The notes under the pieces: generated by a model
Database searches by the model: none
What the model was told of the DNA's origin: nothing
What the model saw: the letters and a program-made list of their open reading frames with translations, nothing else
Position numbers and translations under genes: made by a program
Shown here: piece by piece, positions 1 through 9,856 of the stretch
Position numbering within the stretch: the first letter of the stretch is position 1
Layout: every line of letters starts with the position of its first letter
Assembly (NCBI GenBank): GCA_963580285.1
Contig: OY757012.1
Location: 173,125,994-173,189,993, forward strand
Source of the DNA: Lucinisca nassula
Taxonomy: Eukaryota; Mollusca; Bivalvia; Lucinida; Lucinidae
Direction: 5' to 3'
Length of the DNA: 64,000 nt

Positions 1-158
1 GTTTCTGCAACACATAATGTAGGCTATACATCAATGAATATCATGCAGGATATAATAAAATGTGAGCAGGGCATAAAGATGTTTTTACTATATAAATATG
101 TTAGAGCATACAATGAATTTTTCGCTTACTAACAGGCAGCTTTGGCGCATTTCATAAT
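1..158. repeat. Left copy of ~150 bp direct repeat flanking the foldback block
   Basis: This stretch, starting at the first base, recurs almost unchanged in the same orientation at 2847-2992. The two copies bracket the minisatellite foldback block. It has no coding potential. The left end may extend beyond the window. Confidence 0.8.
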
Positions 159-910
159 GCGTAGTATGCAGAACGTAATACGATTGTGTCATCACGTAAC
201 GACTACGAAAGCCGGTAGGGCCATTTCTTATTTCTAACTTCTAACTTCTTACTTCTAATTTCTTACTTCTAACTTCTAACTTCCATGTTGTATGTTTTTG
301 TTTTTTTGTGTTTTTTTTGTGTGGGGGGGGGGTGTTTTTTTTGTTTTGATTTCCGGCCCTTTCAAGATTTTTACAATCATATCGAGACGATCGTTAATCA
401 GAGGTAAGCAAAAGCCGAAGTACCCGGACTTCCGTTGCAGAATTTGGCGTGTGTGTGGGGGTGTGGTGTGTGCGTGCGTGCGCGTGTGTGTGGGGGACAT
501 TTCTTCTTTCTAACTTCTAACTTCTTACTTCTAACTTCTAATTTCTAACTTCTTACTTCTAACTTCTAACTTCTTACTTCTAATTTCTAACTTCTAACGT
601 CTTATTTCTAACTTCTAACTTCTTACTTATAACTTCTTACTTCTAACTTCTTACTTCTTACTTCTTACTTCTAACTTCCATGTTGTATGTTGTTGTTTTT
701 TTGTTGTTGTTGTTTTTTTCTGGTTTTGATTTTTCGGCCCTTTCAATAGTTTTACAATAATATCGAGACGATCGTTAATCAGAGGTAAGCAAAAGCCGAA
801 GTACCCGTAGAAAAGCTTGAAAGGAAAACAAAAAAAAAAAGAAAAACATACAACATGGAAGTTAGAAGTTAGAAATTAGAAGTTGGAAGTAAGAAGTTAG
901 AAGTAAGAAG

Positions 911-1077
911 TTAGAGTGAGTGAGTGTTTGAGTTTTACGTCCCACCAACCGCTAAGGTCATACGGAGACGGGACCTCGGTTTTAAAGACTCCTCCGAAAG
1001 TCTGGAGAAGCCCGGGGTCGGTCCTGCGATCCCTGGTTTACAAGGCGAGTAGCGTAACCACTGCACCACGGAGGCTT
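911..1077 (-). mobile_element. tRNA-derived SINE, family II, inserted in the minisatellite
   Basis: Read on the minus strand, it starts with a tRNA-like head (GCCTCCGTGGTGCAGTGG) and ends in a GTTGGTGGGACGTAAAACTC tail followed by (CACT)n. The same family lies on the plus strand at 38223-38386. Minisatellite units continue on both sides, so it is a later insertion. The B box is decayed. Confidence 0.75.
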
Positions 1078-1300
1078 CTGTAAGAAGTAAGAAGTTAGAA
1101 GTTAGAAGTAAGAAGTAAGAAGTTAGAAGTTAGAAATAAGAAATGCCCCCCCCCCCCCCAACCCACACCACAGCAACCCCCCCCCCCCCACCCCCTTTAC
1201 ACACACACGCCAAATTCTGCAACGGAAGTGAATTATCATCTAGATAATAAGCCCATGCGATGGACCTTGATTAATCCCACTTTAGGGGTAAAAGTTCAGT

Positions 1301-1475
1301 TTAACCCTTTTTGTACAAAATGGAATCCTCTCCTTATATATAGCATGAGTCCATTTAAAAATGTAGGGTTGTCAGGCTGTGTTTTCAACTAAATTGTTTG
1401 GGAAAAAAGCTGAACTTTTTGCAAACAGTGTAGGCCCTGATCAGACGCCGCGTTCTGCTCATTGTGATTAACAGT
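1301..1475 (+). mobile_element. TTAA-type MITE (MITE-E) fragment
   Basis: It begins TTAACCCTTTTTGTACAAA, the TTAA plus CCCTTT end form usual for piggyBac-like elements. It then shares internal sequence with the copies at 8795-9036 and 9147-9354, including GCAAACAGTGTAGGCCCTGA. The right end is missing. Confidence 0.6.
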
Positions 1476-1782
1476 CGAATTCCCTATTAATATCAAAATT
1501 CGAACAACAAAAATTTAGGGAAAAAAGCAAACATACATGTAACTCACAATCCAGCTTCACTTTCCATCTTTTTTATTTTGATTATGAAAGTTTTGAATAA
1601 TATTTGACCAAGTTCAGTATACATTTTCTTTTATGCGGTTAAAATGGTCAATAAGCCTTTTGAATTTTTAATAAAAAAAAATTCTAAATTCGTTATTTTG
1701 ATCATAAACGTGATAATAGATCATTTTATTTTCAAAACAGTGTCTTCATTTTATCAACTTGTGTATAATTTCAACATAATAA

Positions 1783-1891
1783 TGTGTCGATGAATTGTCT
1801 TCAAAAAGTGTCGATGAGTTGTCTTCATTTGTGTCGATGAATTGTCTCCAAAAACCGTGTCGATGAATTGTCTTGTCGATGAATTGTCTTG
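1783..1891. repeat. Minisatellite of GTGTCGATGAATTGTCTTC units
   Basis: About five imperfect copies of a 19-28 bp unit built on GTCGATGAATTGTCTTC. Spacing shortens toward the right end, where the last units abut. No other function is visible. Confidence 0.85.
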
Positions 1892-1892
1892 T

Positions 1893-2757
1893 TCCCGTCC
1901 AGATGGTTTTTCTCCGGGTACTTCGGCTTTTGCTTACCTCTGATTTACGATCGGCTCGATATGATTGTAAAAATCTTGAAAGGGCCGTAAAATCAAGAGA
2001 AAAATAAACTTACAACATGGAAGTTAGAAGTTAGAAATTAGAAGTTAGAAGTTAGAATTAAGAAGTTAGAAGTTAGAAGTAAGAAGTTAGAAGTAAGAAG
2101 TTAGAAGTAAGAAATAAGAAATGTCCACCCCCGCCACCCACACACACACCCACGCGCGCGCACGCACGCACACACCACACCCTCCACACCACACGCAAAG
2201 TTCTGCAACGGAAGTCCAGCTGGCTATTCTCCGGGTACTTCGGCTTTTGCTTACCTTTGATTAACGATCGTCTCGTATGATTTTAAACATCTTGAAAGGG
2301 CCGGAAATTCAAAACCAAAAAAAAACCAAAAAAACATACAACATGGAAGTTAGAAGTAAGAAATTAGAAGTTAGAGTTAGAAGTAAGAAGTTAGAAGTAA
2401 GAAGCTAGAAGTTAGAAATAAGAAATGTCCCCCCCCCCCCCCCACACACACACACACCTACGCGCGCGCACGCACGCACACACCACACCCTCCACACACA
2501 CGCCAAGTTCTGCAACGTAAGTCCAGATGGCTATTCTCAGGGTACTTCGGCTTTTGCTTACCTTTGATTAACGATCGTCTCGATATGATTGTAAACATCT
2601 TGAAAGGGCCGGAAATTCAACCCCCCCCCCCCCCAAAAAAAAAAAAAACATACAACATGGAAGTTAGAAGTAAGAAATTAGAAGTTAGAAGTAAGAAGTT
2701 AGAAGAAAGAAGTTAGAAGTAAGAAGTTAGAAGTTAGAAGTTAGAAATAAGAAATGG
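1893..2757 (+). repeat. Higher-order repeat: SINE family I 3' half plus minisatellite, ~310 bp period
   Basis: The phrase GGGTACTTCGGCTTTTGC starts at about 1916, 2233 and 2540, giving spacings of 317 and 307 bp. Each unit holds the 3' half of SINE family I, a homopolymer, an ACATACAACATGG spacer and a GAAGTTAGAAGTAAG run. The minisatellite sits where the SINE tail should be, so it may have grown from the tail. Confidence 0.75.
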
Positions 2758-2846
2758 CCCTACCCGGCTTTCGTATGATACATATCAACATAAGGTTTCT
2801 ATAACACAAAATGTAGCTGATACATAACATCATAAGGTTTCTGCAA

Positions 2847-2992
2847 CACATAATGTAGGTGATACATCATATAAAGAATATCATGCAGGATATAATAAAA
2901 TGTGAGCAGGACATAAAGATGTTTTGTACTATATAAATATGTTAGAGCATACCAGGAATTTTTTCGCTTACTTCCAGACAGCTTTGGCGTTC
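2847..2992. repeat. Right copy of ~150 bp direct repeat
   Basis: Matches 1-158 with a few substitutions and short indels, same orientation, just outside the foldback block. Confidence 0.8.
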
Positions 2993-3181
2993 CATACTTA
3001 CAGGTTATTTCCGGTATTGTTCAAAGGGGAGAAACTTTTTGTGACTTCCTGTTTACCTTTTATGTTGACGATGAGTGTAGACCCCTATTGATATGGAAGA
3101 CAATGGCTGAACTAGTTTCTTCCCCTGATGTTTTTTTATTCACGGTTTAACGTCCCCGTCAACACTGTATTTAAGAAATAT

Positions 3182-3337
3182 ATCAGCTCTAGCTGTGATT
3201 TGTTGAGTAATAAATCACAGTTTGGAGGTCAGTTGTAAAGTATACAAATCACGAGCGCGTAGCGCGCGTGATTTGTCTGCTTACAACTGACCGACAACTG
3301 TGATTCATTACTCAACAAATCACAAACTAGAGCTGAT
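3182..3337. repeat. Long palindrome (foldback), ~70 bp arms
   Basis: The left arm ATCAGCTCTAGCTGTGATTT is mirrored by the right arm ending in AGAGCTGAT. The apex is GAGCGCGTAGCGCGC. A SINE tail fragment (GTTTAACGTCCCCGTCAACA, minus orientation) lies just left at about 3142-3168. Confidence 0.85.
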
Positions 3338-3642
3338 CTATTTCGATTCTAACAGGCTGAAAATCGGCAATAATGTGTTGTTTCCTTCAAAATTTCACAA
3401 CTTTACGCCATTGTTAGAAGAAATCCCCCTAAAATTATCGACTGAAACACATGCATTTATACCCTTTTCTAACGTTTTCGATGCGAGAATATGACGTTAC
3501 ACCGTCTAACGCCAAGGAAATTGACTAGTGACGTCATAAATTTGCAGTTTTAATGACGTCACTCGTCACGCTCTTCTTTGCCGTGATTTGTTGTAGAATA
3601 AAACACAGTTGTTTTCCATTGCCTATATAGGCGCACTGTGTT

Positions 3643-3901
3643 AGAATGGTCATTTTCGAGACGTTGCTTCTAATTTTATGGGACTGTTACCCGACATTGA
3701 GATGATATGACATGTCAAGCACTGTCGCCCAGTGAAACCAATAGGGTTAATATGCATGGACGGTCCAACTCGCACCACATTTCCTGGACAGGCTTAGACC
3801 CTCTATGCGGCTTACCAGTGCTGAAGTGCGGTCAGTTTCTGTACTGCGTGGAAGCATCATGCAGCCTAATCTATATCTTCAAGCCCCGATAAGCGGGGCG
3901 A
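3643..3901 (-). mobile_element. SINE family V copy, 3' tail lost
   Basis: Matches the ~295 bp family whose complete copy with target duplication lies at 27787-28079. Head (CCCCGC...GGGGC) at the right, body to ATGACC at the left. Diverged; the AAAC tail is missing. Short open frames here are chance readings. Confidence 0.8.
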
Positions 3902-4274
3902 ACCTTCCTCTGAAGATATACCATTCCTGCGTAAGTATCTACACCACAACAGTACCTCGTCTTGGGCTCAGTTTTGAGAGACACGCATCACTTTTAATTA
4001 TCGAGTAAATAAAAACACGCGCTGACAGTTTGGGGGCAAAATTGATCGTTTTCTGACAAATTACCCGCTTATTATGTTGAGATTCTAGAAAGCCTAGAAT
4101 CAAATACACTTAACCTAGAATTAAGCAAATTATCCGTTTGTAACCTTATGTTCGGTTTTTGAATTCGAATACCATAGTGTACCTTATTGTATCTATTTAA
4201 GAACAGTAGTGGTCATCTTTAAATGTCATTTTCTCCACTATTACTTGGTTTATTTTCATAACCTTTACATCAAT

Positions 4275-4537
4275 CATTACGGAAACACGCCTATACAAAT
4301 ACAATGTTAACTTAACCGCCGAAAAAAAGAAATGTTTAAGATGAAAAATTGTGTTGTTTTCTTATTTCTGCTCAAAATATAGATTGTTGCCACATCAAGG
4401 CAGTTCTAACGAGTACCCATAATCTATATTGTACAACAGAAATAATAAAATTAAGGTTTACCCCTGTAAACCCCTGTTTTACTATATAAGTGTGGGGTTC
4501 AAGGGGGTAAAAAGTATACAGGCATGTTTTGGTGATG
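4275..4537 (+). mobile_element. MITE-A copy (palindromic TIR element)
   Basis: Ends CATTACGGAAACACGCCTAT and (complemented) CATCACCAAAACATGCCTG. The centre is a partly deleted palindrome around GGCGGTTCTAACGAGTACCC. One base, T, lies outside each end (4274 and 4538). Confidence 0.8.
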
Positions 4538-4899
4538 TATAGGTATAAGGTATTGAAAATTTTATCAGGCTTATTGAATGTTTAATTATTTCAATGGTAT
4601 TTTTGTTACGAGCGTATTATTAAACACGAATAAGACTTTATTTTTATGGGTTCATCTTTATTCAAGCCGCTGGAAAGCGACCTTTTTTTCTCAGAAAACC
4701 ATCAACAAGACAGTCTCTTTCAGATAAATCAGGGATTTCCTATAAAACTGTTGGAAAGAAAAATATATCAAATTTAATTTTCTGTACCAAATTTAATTGG
4801 TAACACAGAATAAAAGCTTAATTTAACAGAAATCGCACAAGATACTGCAAATCTGTGATATGCTATTGAAGCTCAGTCAAGAACAAGTCCGTATAATGA

Positions 4900-5175
4900 A
4901 GACCCCCTTAACCCCAATTTATATAGAGAAAACTGGGTTTTACGGTGGTATACATTATTCCCCTTATTTCTGCTCCAAGACATAGGTTGTGGGTATTGAG
5001 GCGGTTCTAACGAGTACCCACAACATATGTTTGAAGTAAAAATAAGAAAAATATGACAGATGTTTTTTGTTTGTTTGTTGTTGTTGTTTTTTTGTTTTTT
5101 TTCAGGAAAGTAGCTATTTTAGAGATGTGAAAAATACACTATCTCGCACGAATGTGTTTATCGTTATGATACGCT
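4900..5175 (-). mobile_element. MITE-B copy, minus orientation, diverged
   Basis: Shares the AACCCC...TATATAGAG segment, the GGTTGTGGGTACTCG palindrome half and the GGCTACTTTTCTGATGAAAA segment with the other MITE-B copies, in reverse order. A T-rich expansion lies at about 5060-5104. Part of the palindrome is lost. Confidence 0.65.
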
Positions 5176-5263
5176 ATTCAAGCTCAGTCTTTGAGAAAAA
5201 CAAATGCTAAAAATTATATAATTTGGCCAATACATAAAGGAGAGGAATCACTTAAAAGATAGT

Positions 5264-5541
5264 CATTATGTTTACACACTCATACCTCATAGTGCATTTT
5301 TCACATCTCCAAAATGGCTACTTTTCTTATGAAAATCCGTGACATTTTTCTGACAAATGCTCAAAACATAGGTTGTGGGTGGTCGTTAGAACCGCCTCAT
5401 TGAGGCGGTACTTACGAGTACCCACAATCTATGTCTTGGAGCAGAAATTAGAAAAATAATCAATACCCCTGTAAACCCAAGTTTCCTCTATTTGAATTGG
5501 CGTTTAGGGGATGTTCATTTCACGGACTTGATCACGTGATG
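5264..5541 (+). mobile_element. MITE-B copy
   Basis: Runs from a CATTATG start through CTCCAAAATGGCTACTTTTC, the central palindrome (GAACCGCCTCATTGAGGCGG), the TATACCCCTGTAAACCC segment and the CACGGACTTG...CACGTGATG end. The two ends resemble each other only over the outer CATnACG. Confidence 0.75.
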
Positions 5542-5878
5542 GACTATCCAGGAAGGCTGAAAATCGGTTTCGAGAAATAAAAGCGATTTCTTTTCCTCCT
5601 GAATGACAGGGATGCCATTCCTTATCATTTCTCAGGACCAATTAGCAATGTTAAGTCTTTCTTAATTTGCATTTCTGGTAGATTTCAGTAAAACTGTGAA
5701 TTTGAGAAAATTAAGTAAAATATGGATTTCGACCAATGAAAGCCTTTCAGACCTTTTAGCTATGTTAGTTAAATGACTCTTGTTTATCAGTGAACATCAC
5801 TCCAGCAGAGAAAAAAGGATGTAAAATTTATCATCTTTTTTAAAGATAAACTGTATACACAGCAGAGAAAGTTTATGG

Positions 5879-6179
5879 TTTTTGATTTGATTTGTTGTTT
5901 AACGTCCCCGTCAACATTGTAAAGGTCATTTTGGAGACGTTGCTTCCAATTCTGTGGGACTTTTACCCGACATTGAGATGAAATGACGTCTCAAGCCCTG
6001 TCGCCCAATGGAACCAATAGGGTTTATTAGCATGGACGGTCCGCCTCGCACTGCGGTTCCTGGACAGGCTTAGATCCTCTAAGCGGTTTACCAGTACTAG
6101 TGTGCGGGCTGGATTCAGCTCTGCGTGGAAGCATCATGCAGCCCATATATTTCTTCAAGCCCCTATGGGCGGGGGTGCT
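5879..6179 (-). mobile_element. SINE family V, complete, with 13 bp target duplication
   Basis: Flanked by AGAAAGTTTATGG at 5866-5878 and 6180-6192. Read on the minus strand it starts CACCCCCGCCCATAGGGGC, and ends in GTTAAACAACAAATC. The target duplication shows integration as a retroposon. No clear Pol III A/B boxes are seen in the head. Confidence 0.9.
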
Positions 6180-6350
6180 AGAAAGTTTATGGCCTAAGAA
6201 ATGTGGTGGTAGCATGAAACTTAATTGACTGTGAAAAATTTATGGCCATTGAACATCATCTTAAATTGATGGCAAAACATATTCATTCATATACTGATAA
6301 AGATTCAAAATTCATCTTTCTCGGTTATTAATAATATTGCACTGCCAAAC

Positions 6351-6631
6351 CATCACGAAAACATGCCTATATAAATTCGACCCCCTTGAATCCCACTTTT
6401 ATATAGTAAAACTGGGGTTTGCAGGGTGTACATTATTTTTCTTATTTCTGCTCAAAAACATAGATTGTGGGTACTCGTTAGAACCGCCTCCTCGAGGCGG
6501 TTCTAACGAGTATCCACAATCTATGTTTTGAAACAGAAATAAGAAAAAAATCTAACTTTTTTATCTGAAATGTTTCATTTTTCGGTGGTAAAATTTACAA
6601 TGTACATGTATATAGGCGTGTTTTCGTGATG
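6351..6631 (-). mobile_element. MITE-A copy, near full length
   Basis: Ends CATCACGAAAACATGCCTAT and TATAGGCGTGTTTTCGTGAT, with the central GAACCGCCTCCTCGAGGCGG palindrome intact. C lies outside each end (6350, 6632). Confidence 0.9.
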
Positions 6632-6759
6632 CATTCTGTGTAACATCGGAATGGTTAAATTGTAAATGAATATGCACTTTTCAAAAACAAAAATTATTTT
6701 TGACAATTCATCATGTAGTCTATCCTAAATACGTGCAGAAGTCTTGCTTTCCCAGCAAT

Positions 6760-7033
6760 CATTACGATAACACACCTGTGCGACATAGTGCCTTTCTTCA
6801 CATCTCCAAAATGGCTGTTTTTCTGATTATAATCCGTGATGTTTTTCTTATTTATACTGCAAACATAGGTTACGGGTACCCATTAGAACCGCCTCATTGA
6901 GGCGGTTCTAACGACTACCCACAACCCATATATTGGAGCAGAAATAAAAAATAGCGTAAACCCCCGTTAACCCCAGTTTTCTCTATAAAGTGAGGTTTAG
7001 GGGTGTTCATTTCACGGACTTGTTCACGTGATG
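6760..7033 (+). mobile_element. MITE-B copy, near full length
   Basis: CATTACGATAACACACC start, GGCTGTTTTTCTGAT segment, central palindrome, TTTTCTCTATAAAGTG segment and CACGTGATG end. Confidence 0.85.
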
Positions 7034-7251
7034 AAACGTTAATCACAGTTGCATATGTAAGAGACCTTTACAGCGGGTCTGGTGCCTTATCACCAGGCAC
7101 CCCAGCCTAAGGTATGTGATCTGAGCCTTCCAGTCTCCGTCAGTTTAATAAATTGAAAACAAAGTACAACTTGGGGGTGGGGGGAAGATTGAGCTTAACC
7201 ATCTCATGAACCCGAAAGAAGAAAAAGACAGTGACACGGAGGCAGCAAAAC

Positions 7252-7514
7252 ATTACAACTGAGCAACATAGTGCATTTTTTTTCATCTCAAAAATGGCTC
7301 CCGTTGGATGAAAATCCGTGATATTTTTCATATTAATTATGCAAACATATATTATGGGTGCTCGTTGAATACCCGCAACCTATGTCTTGGATCAGAAAAA
7401 AAAAATAAAAATAATGTAAACCAACCGCTACCCCCCACCCCCGTTAACCCCATTGTTCTCCATATAAAGTGGGGTTAAGAGGGGTGTTCATTTCACGGAC
7501 TTGTTCACGTGATG
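7252..7514 (+). mobile_element. MITE-B copy, left end decayed
   Basis: Recognised from CATAGTGCATTTTTTTTCAT onward, through a shortened palindrome and a C-rich expansion near 7430, to the CACGTGATG end. Confidence 0.7.
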
Positions 7515-7566
7515 ACATGATGCGAACAAACACAAACTGTCATTTAATATATTATAAAAGACCGCC

Positions 7567-7931
7567 TTGTCCTTTACCAATCTTTTTCCCACTGACTTGC
7601 ATTTACACCACCCGTTCACTTCCAACTGGCTTGCATTTCCTTCTGCAATCCACTTCACACCGACATGTGTTTTCTGGACCTTCTCCATTTCCCTCTGTTT
7701 TGACTTTACTTTGCGCATCCAGTGCCTACTGGCTTGTCTTTCCTTGGTCCATCTAGTTCCTACTGGCTTGTCTTGCCTTGACCAATCCACTTCCTATCCG
7801 CTTGTCCTCTTGATCCATTAACTTCCGACAGGCTTGCTTTTCCTTGACCTATCTACTTCCCACTGGTGTGTGTTTCCTTGGCCCATCCACTTTCTACTGG
7901 CTTGTCTTCTCGACCCATTAATTTTCTGAAG
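7567..7931. repeat. Minisatellite of ~42 bp units (TTCCTACTGGCTTGTCTTTCC)
   Basis: About eight imperfect units built on ACTTCCTACTGGCTTGTCTT CCTTGACC. It abuts a Naiad 3' fragment at 7932. Both strands are open for ~100 codons because the unit length is a multiple of three; this is not evidence of a gene. Confidence 0.75.
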
Positions 7932-8029
7932 GCTTAGGAGGCCTTCAAGCGGGCTGAATAAATTATTTGTCTAAATCGCGACGGAAGTAAGAGCGAGGAT
8001 TGCAGCTGCGTAAAATCGATTTAAGCCCA
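7932..8029 (+). mobile_element. Naiad 3'-noncoding fragment
   Basis: Matches the conserved AAATCGCGACGGAAGTAAG...AAAATCGATTTAAGCC part of the Naiad 3' noncoding region, in sense orientation. Both sides are truncated. Confidence 0.75.
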
Positions 8030-8089
8030 ATGTTAAAGAAAGTCCCTTTGTCCCTGCATATAAACCGTAGCGGTTTCTTTGGGCGTTTA

Positions 8090-8196
8090 TTTCATCTCAG
8101 TGTCGGTTAAAAGTCCAATAAAATTGGAAGCAACGTCTCCAAAATGACCACAGTTTACGGGGACGTTAAACGCAACACAAACAAACAGATAAACAA
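8090..8196 (+). mobile_element. SINE family V, 3' part
   Basis: TTTCATCTCAGTGTCGG through ACGGGGACGTTAAACG and a CAAACAAACA tail. The head is missing. Confidence 0.8.
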
Positions 8197-8332
8197 ATGT
8201 TCTTTGAAAATGGGTATATTCTTTAAAGAATGAAAAAAAAAATCTCTTAAGATTATTCTAGTTTGTATAAGTTGACCCCAATATTTAGGGAAACAGAACG
8301 ATTTTCTGTTTTTTAAAGCATCATGTTACAAA

Positions 8333-8566
8333 ATAAAAGAGAAGGCAATGATCAGTAATCGATACAATTAGCCCACAGCTCCCATCAGAGACACCAAAGG
8401 GAAAGAAGCCCAAACTTGAAACAACCAGACTCTAATGGAAACATCATTAGCGGAAAGTCAAAAGGACAGATACTTTCCCGTAAATTGCCAATGGCTATCC
8501 AAAACAAAAACAAGCGATACACACACTCAAAGACAAACCATAACAAAAATAAACCGCGACAGAAGA
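8333..8566 (-). mobile_element. Naiad 3' end fragment
   Basis: Complement of the element's last ~235 bp, from the terminal TTGCCTTCTCTTTTATTT side inward to the GTTCTTCTGTCGCGG segment, where a truncated MITE-B begins. Confidence 0.8.
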
Positions 8567-8745
8567 ACCGTGTAACGCCCCTGTAAATTCACTTTATATA
8601 GAGAAAACTGGTGTTTAAAGGGGTATAAACTATGTTATTGTTTCTGCTCCGAGGCGGTTCTAACAAGCACGAACAACCTGTTTTTGCAGCGTAGAACAGA
8701 AAAAAATACCACATATTTTCACACAGATACGAAAAAGTGCACTGT
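8567..8745 (-). mobile_element. MITE-B fragment, minus orientation
   Basis: Contains CACTTTATATAGAGAAAACT, TTTCTGCTCC, GAGGCGGTTCTAAC and CACATA...GTGCACTGTGCC pieces in MITE-B reverse order, with part of the palindrome deleted. Confidence 0.6.
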
Positions 8746-8794
8746 GCCAAATAGATGATTGTGGCTGCTTCAAACGAAATTGTATCCCTACCCC

Positions 8795-9036
8795 TTAACC
8801 CTTTTTGTGCTAAATGGAATCTCTCCCATTATATCTAGCAGGAGTCCATTTCAATATGTAGGAGTGTCAGGCTGAACATTTTCAGAACTTTTCAGAATAT
8901 TGTTTAACATTTGCAAACAGTAAAGGCCCTGATCAGACACCGCATTTTGCGGCCTCTGAAAACGCGGCTTCTGATCTGGGCTTGCACTGATTGCCTTTGA
9001 TCCGTTTTGGGGTTTCCAGTGCAAAATGGATTAGGC
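8795..9036 (+). mobile_element. TTAA-type MITE-E
   Basis: Starts TTAACCCTTTTTGTGCTAAA and ends near TTTCCAGTGCAAAATGGAT, with an internal short palindrome around CCGCATTTTGCGG. The terminal form suggests piggyBac-type mobilisation. Confidence 0.65.
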
Positions 9037-9146
9037 GTAGAAAACAAGATTATAAATTGTGGGTCTTGTACAGATTCATGAGAACGGAATCATGACATAA
9101 TCCTGAGAAAATAGCTCCTATTTGACGCTCTGTGACAGAGAAAATT

Positions 9147-9354
9147 GCGCTAAACCCATTTAGTACACGAAACCAAAAAAACTGGTACCCTGGCAAACAG
9201 TGCAGGCCTAGCTCAGGACCTCCACTGTTTGCATAAAGTTCAGCCATTTTCCAAATAAAATTTGAAGAAAACACAACCTGACACCCTTTAAATTTTGAAA
9301 TGGACCACTGCTATATATAAGGTGGAAGATTCCATTTGGTACAAAAAGGGTTAA
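9147..9354 (-). mobile_element. TTAA-type MITE-E, inverted neighbour
   Basis: Reverse orientation relative to the copy 110 bp to the left, ending TACAAAAAGGGTTAA. The two copies face each other. Confidence 0.65.
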
Positions 9355-9748
9355 TACGTTGTGGAGGAAATTAAGGCAACTAATTTGAAATAAACACGGG
9401 TTTTATCGGACGTGTCGGATATCATGCAGACAACACAGAAACGATGTAGCAAATATCTCACGAAATTAGAGGAAAATATATGTTCTCTAGACACGTTTAT
9501 TTATTTATTATTTATGTATTTATTTATTTATTTTGCAAACTCCCAGTGGCTTTATGATTTTTATTTGAAACACAATTCAAATTATCCTTATATCCTGTCA
9601 GTCAACAGCCAGCCATGTGCAAAATGTCAACGTGCAAAGGGGTGAGCATTTCATTGCATACTCTCAAATTACATCTCAAAATGCTTGCCGAAATGAGACC
9701 GATTAATGTATATTTTTTGATACAGTTTTATTTGTCTAAGCCACGGCA

Positions 9749-9856
9749 GAAGCCCCCGCCCATAGGGGCTTGAAGAAATATATGGGCTGCATGATGCTTC
9801 TACGCAGAGCTAAATCCGACCCGCACACTAGTACTGGTAAACCGCTTAGAGGGTCC
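9749..9856 (+). mobile_element. SINE family V, head half, cut by Naiad 3' end
   Basis: CCCCCGCCCATAGGGGCTTG to AACCGCTTAGAGGGTCC, where the Naiad 3' terminus (complement AGTAGAAGTAAAACA) begins directly. Confidence 0.85.

Larger units (their letters stand above)
207..2775. repeat. Foldback block with minisatellite arms (TTCTAAC/TTCTTAC and its complement)
   Basis: The outer ends are inverted copies of CGAAAGCCGGTAGGGCC (207 onward; complement ending near 2775). Inside the left arm, runs of TTCTAAC/TTCTTAC lie at about 231-285 and 503-680. Inside the right part, the complementary GAAGTTAGAAGTAAG runs lie at about 855-915, 1078-1142, 2020-2125, 2344-2428 and 2658-2755. Between the runs sit copies of the 3' half of a tRNA-derived SINE, G/C homopolymers, (GT)n tracts and a TTAA-type MITE piece. 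No coding sequence is seen. Confidence 0.75.

Noticed and set aside
276..513. Short open frames rich in K/N/H or V/F/G at the left edge
   Set aside because: They are translations of homopolymers, GT repeats and the minisatellite.
7488..7790. Overlapping ~100-codon open frames on both strands
   Set aside because: They arise from a ~42 bp minisatellite whose unit length is a multiple of three.
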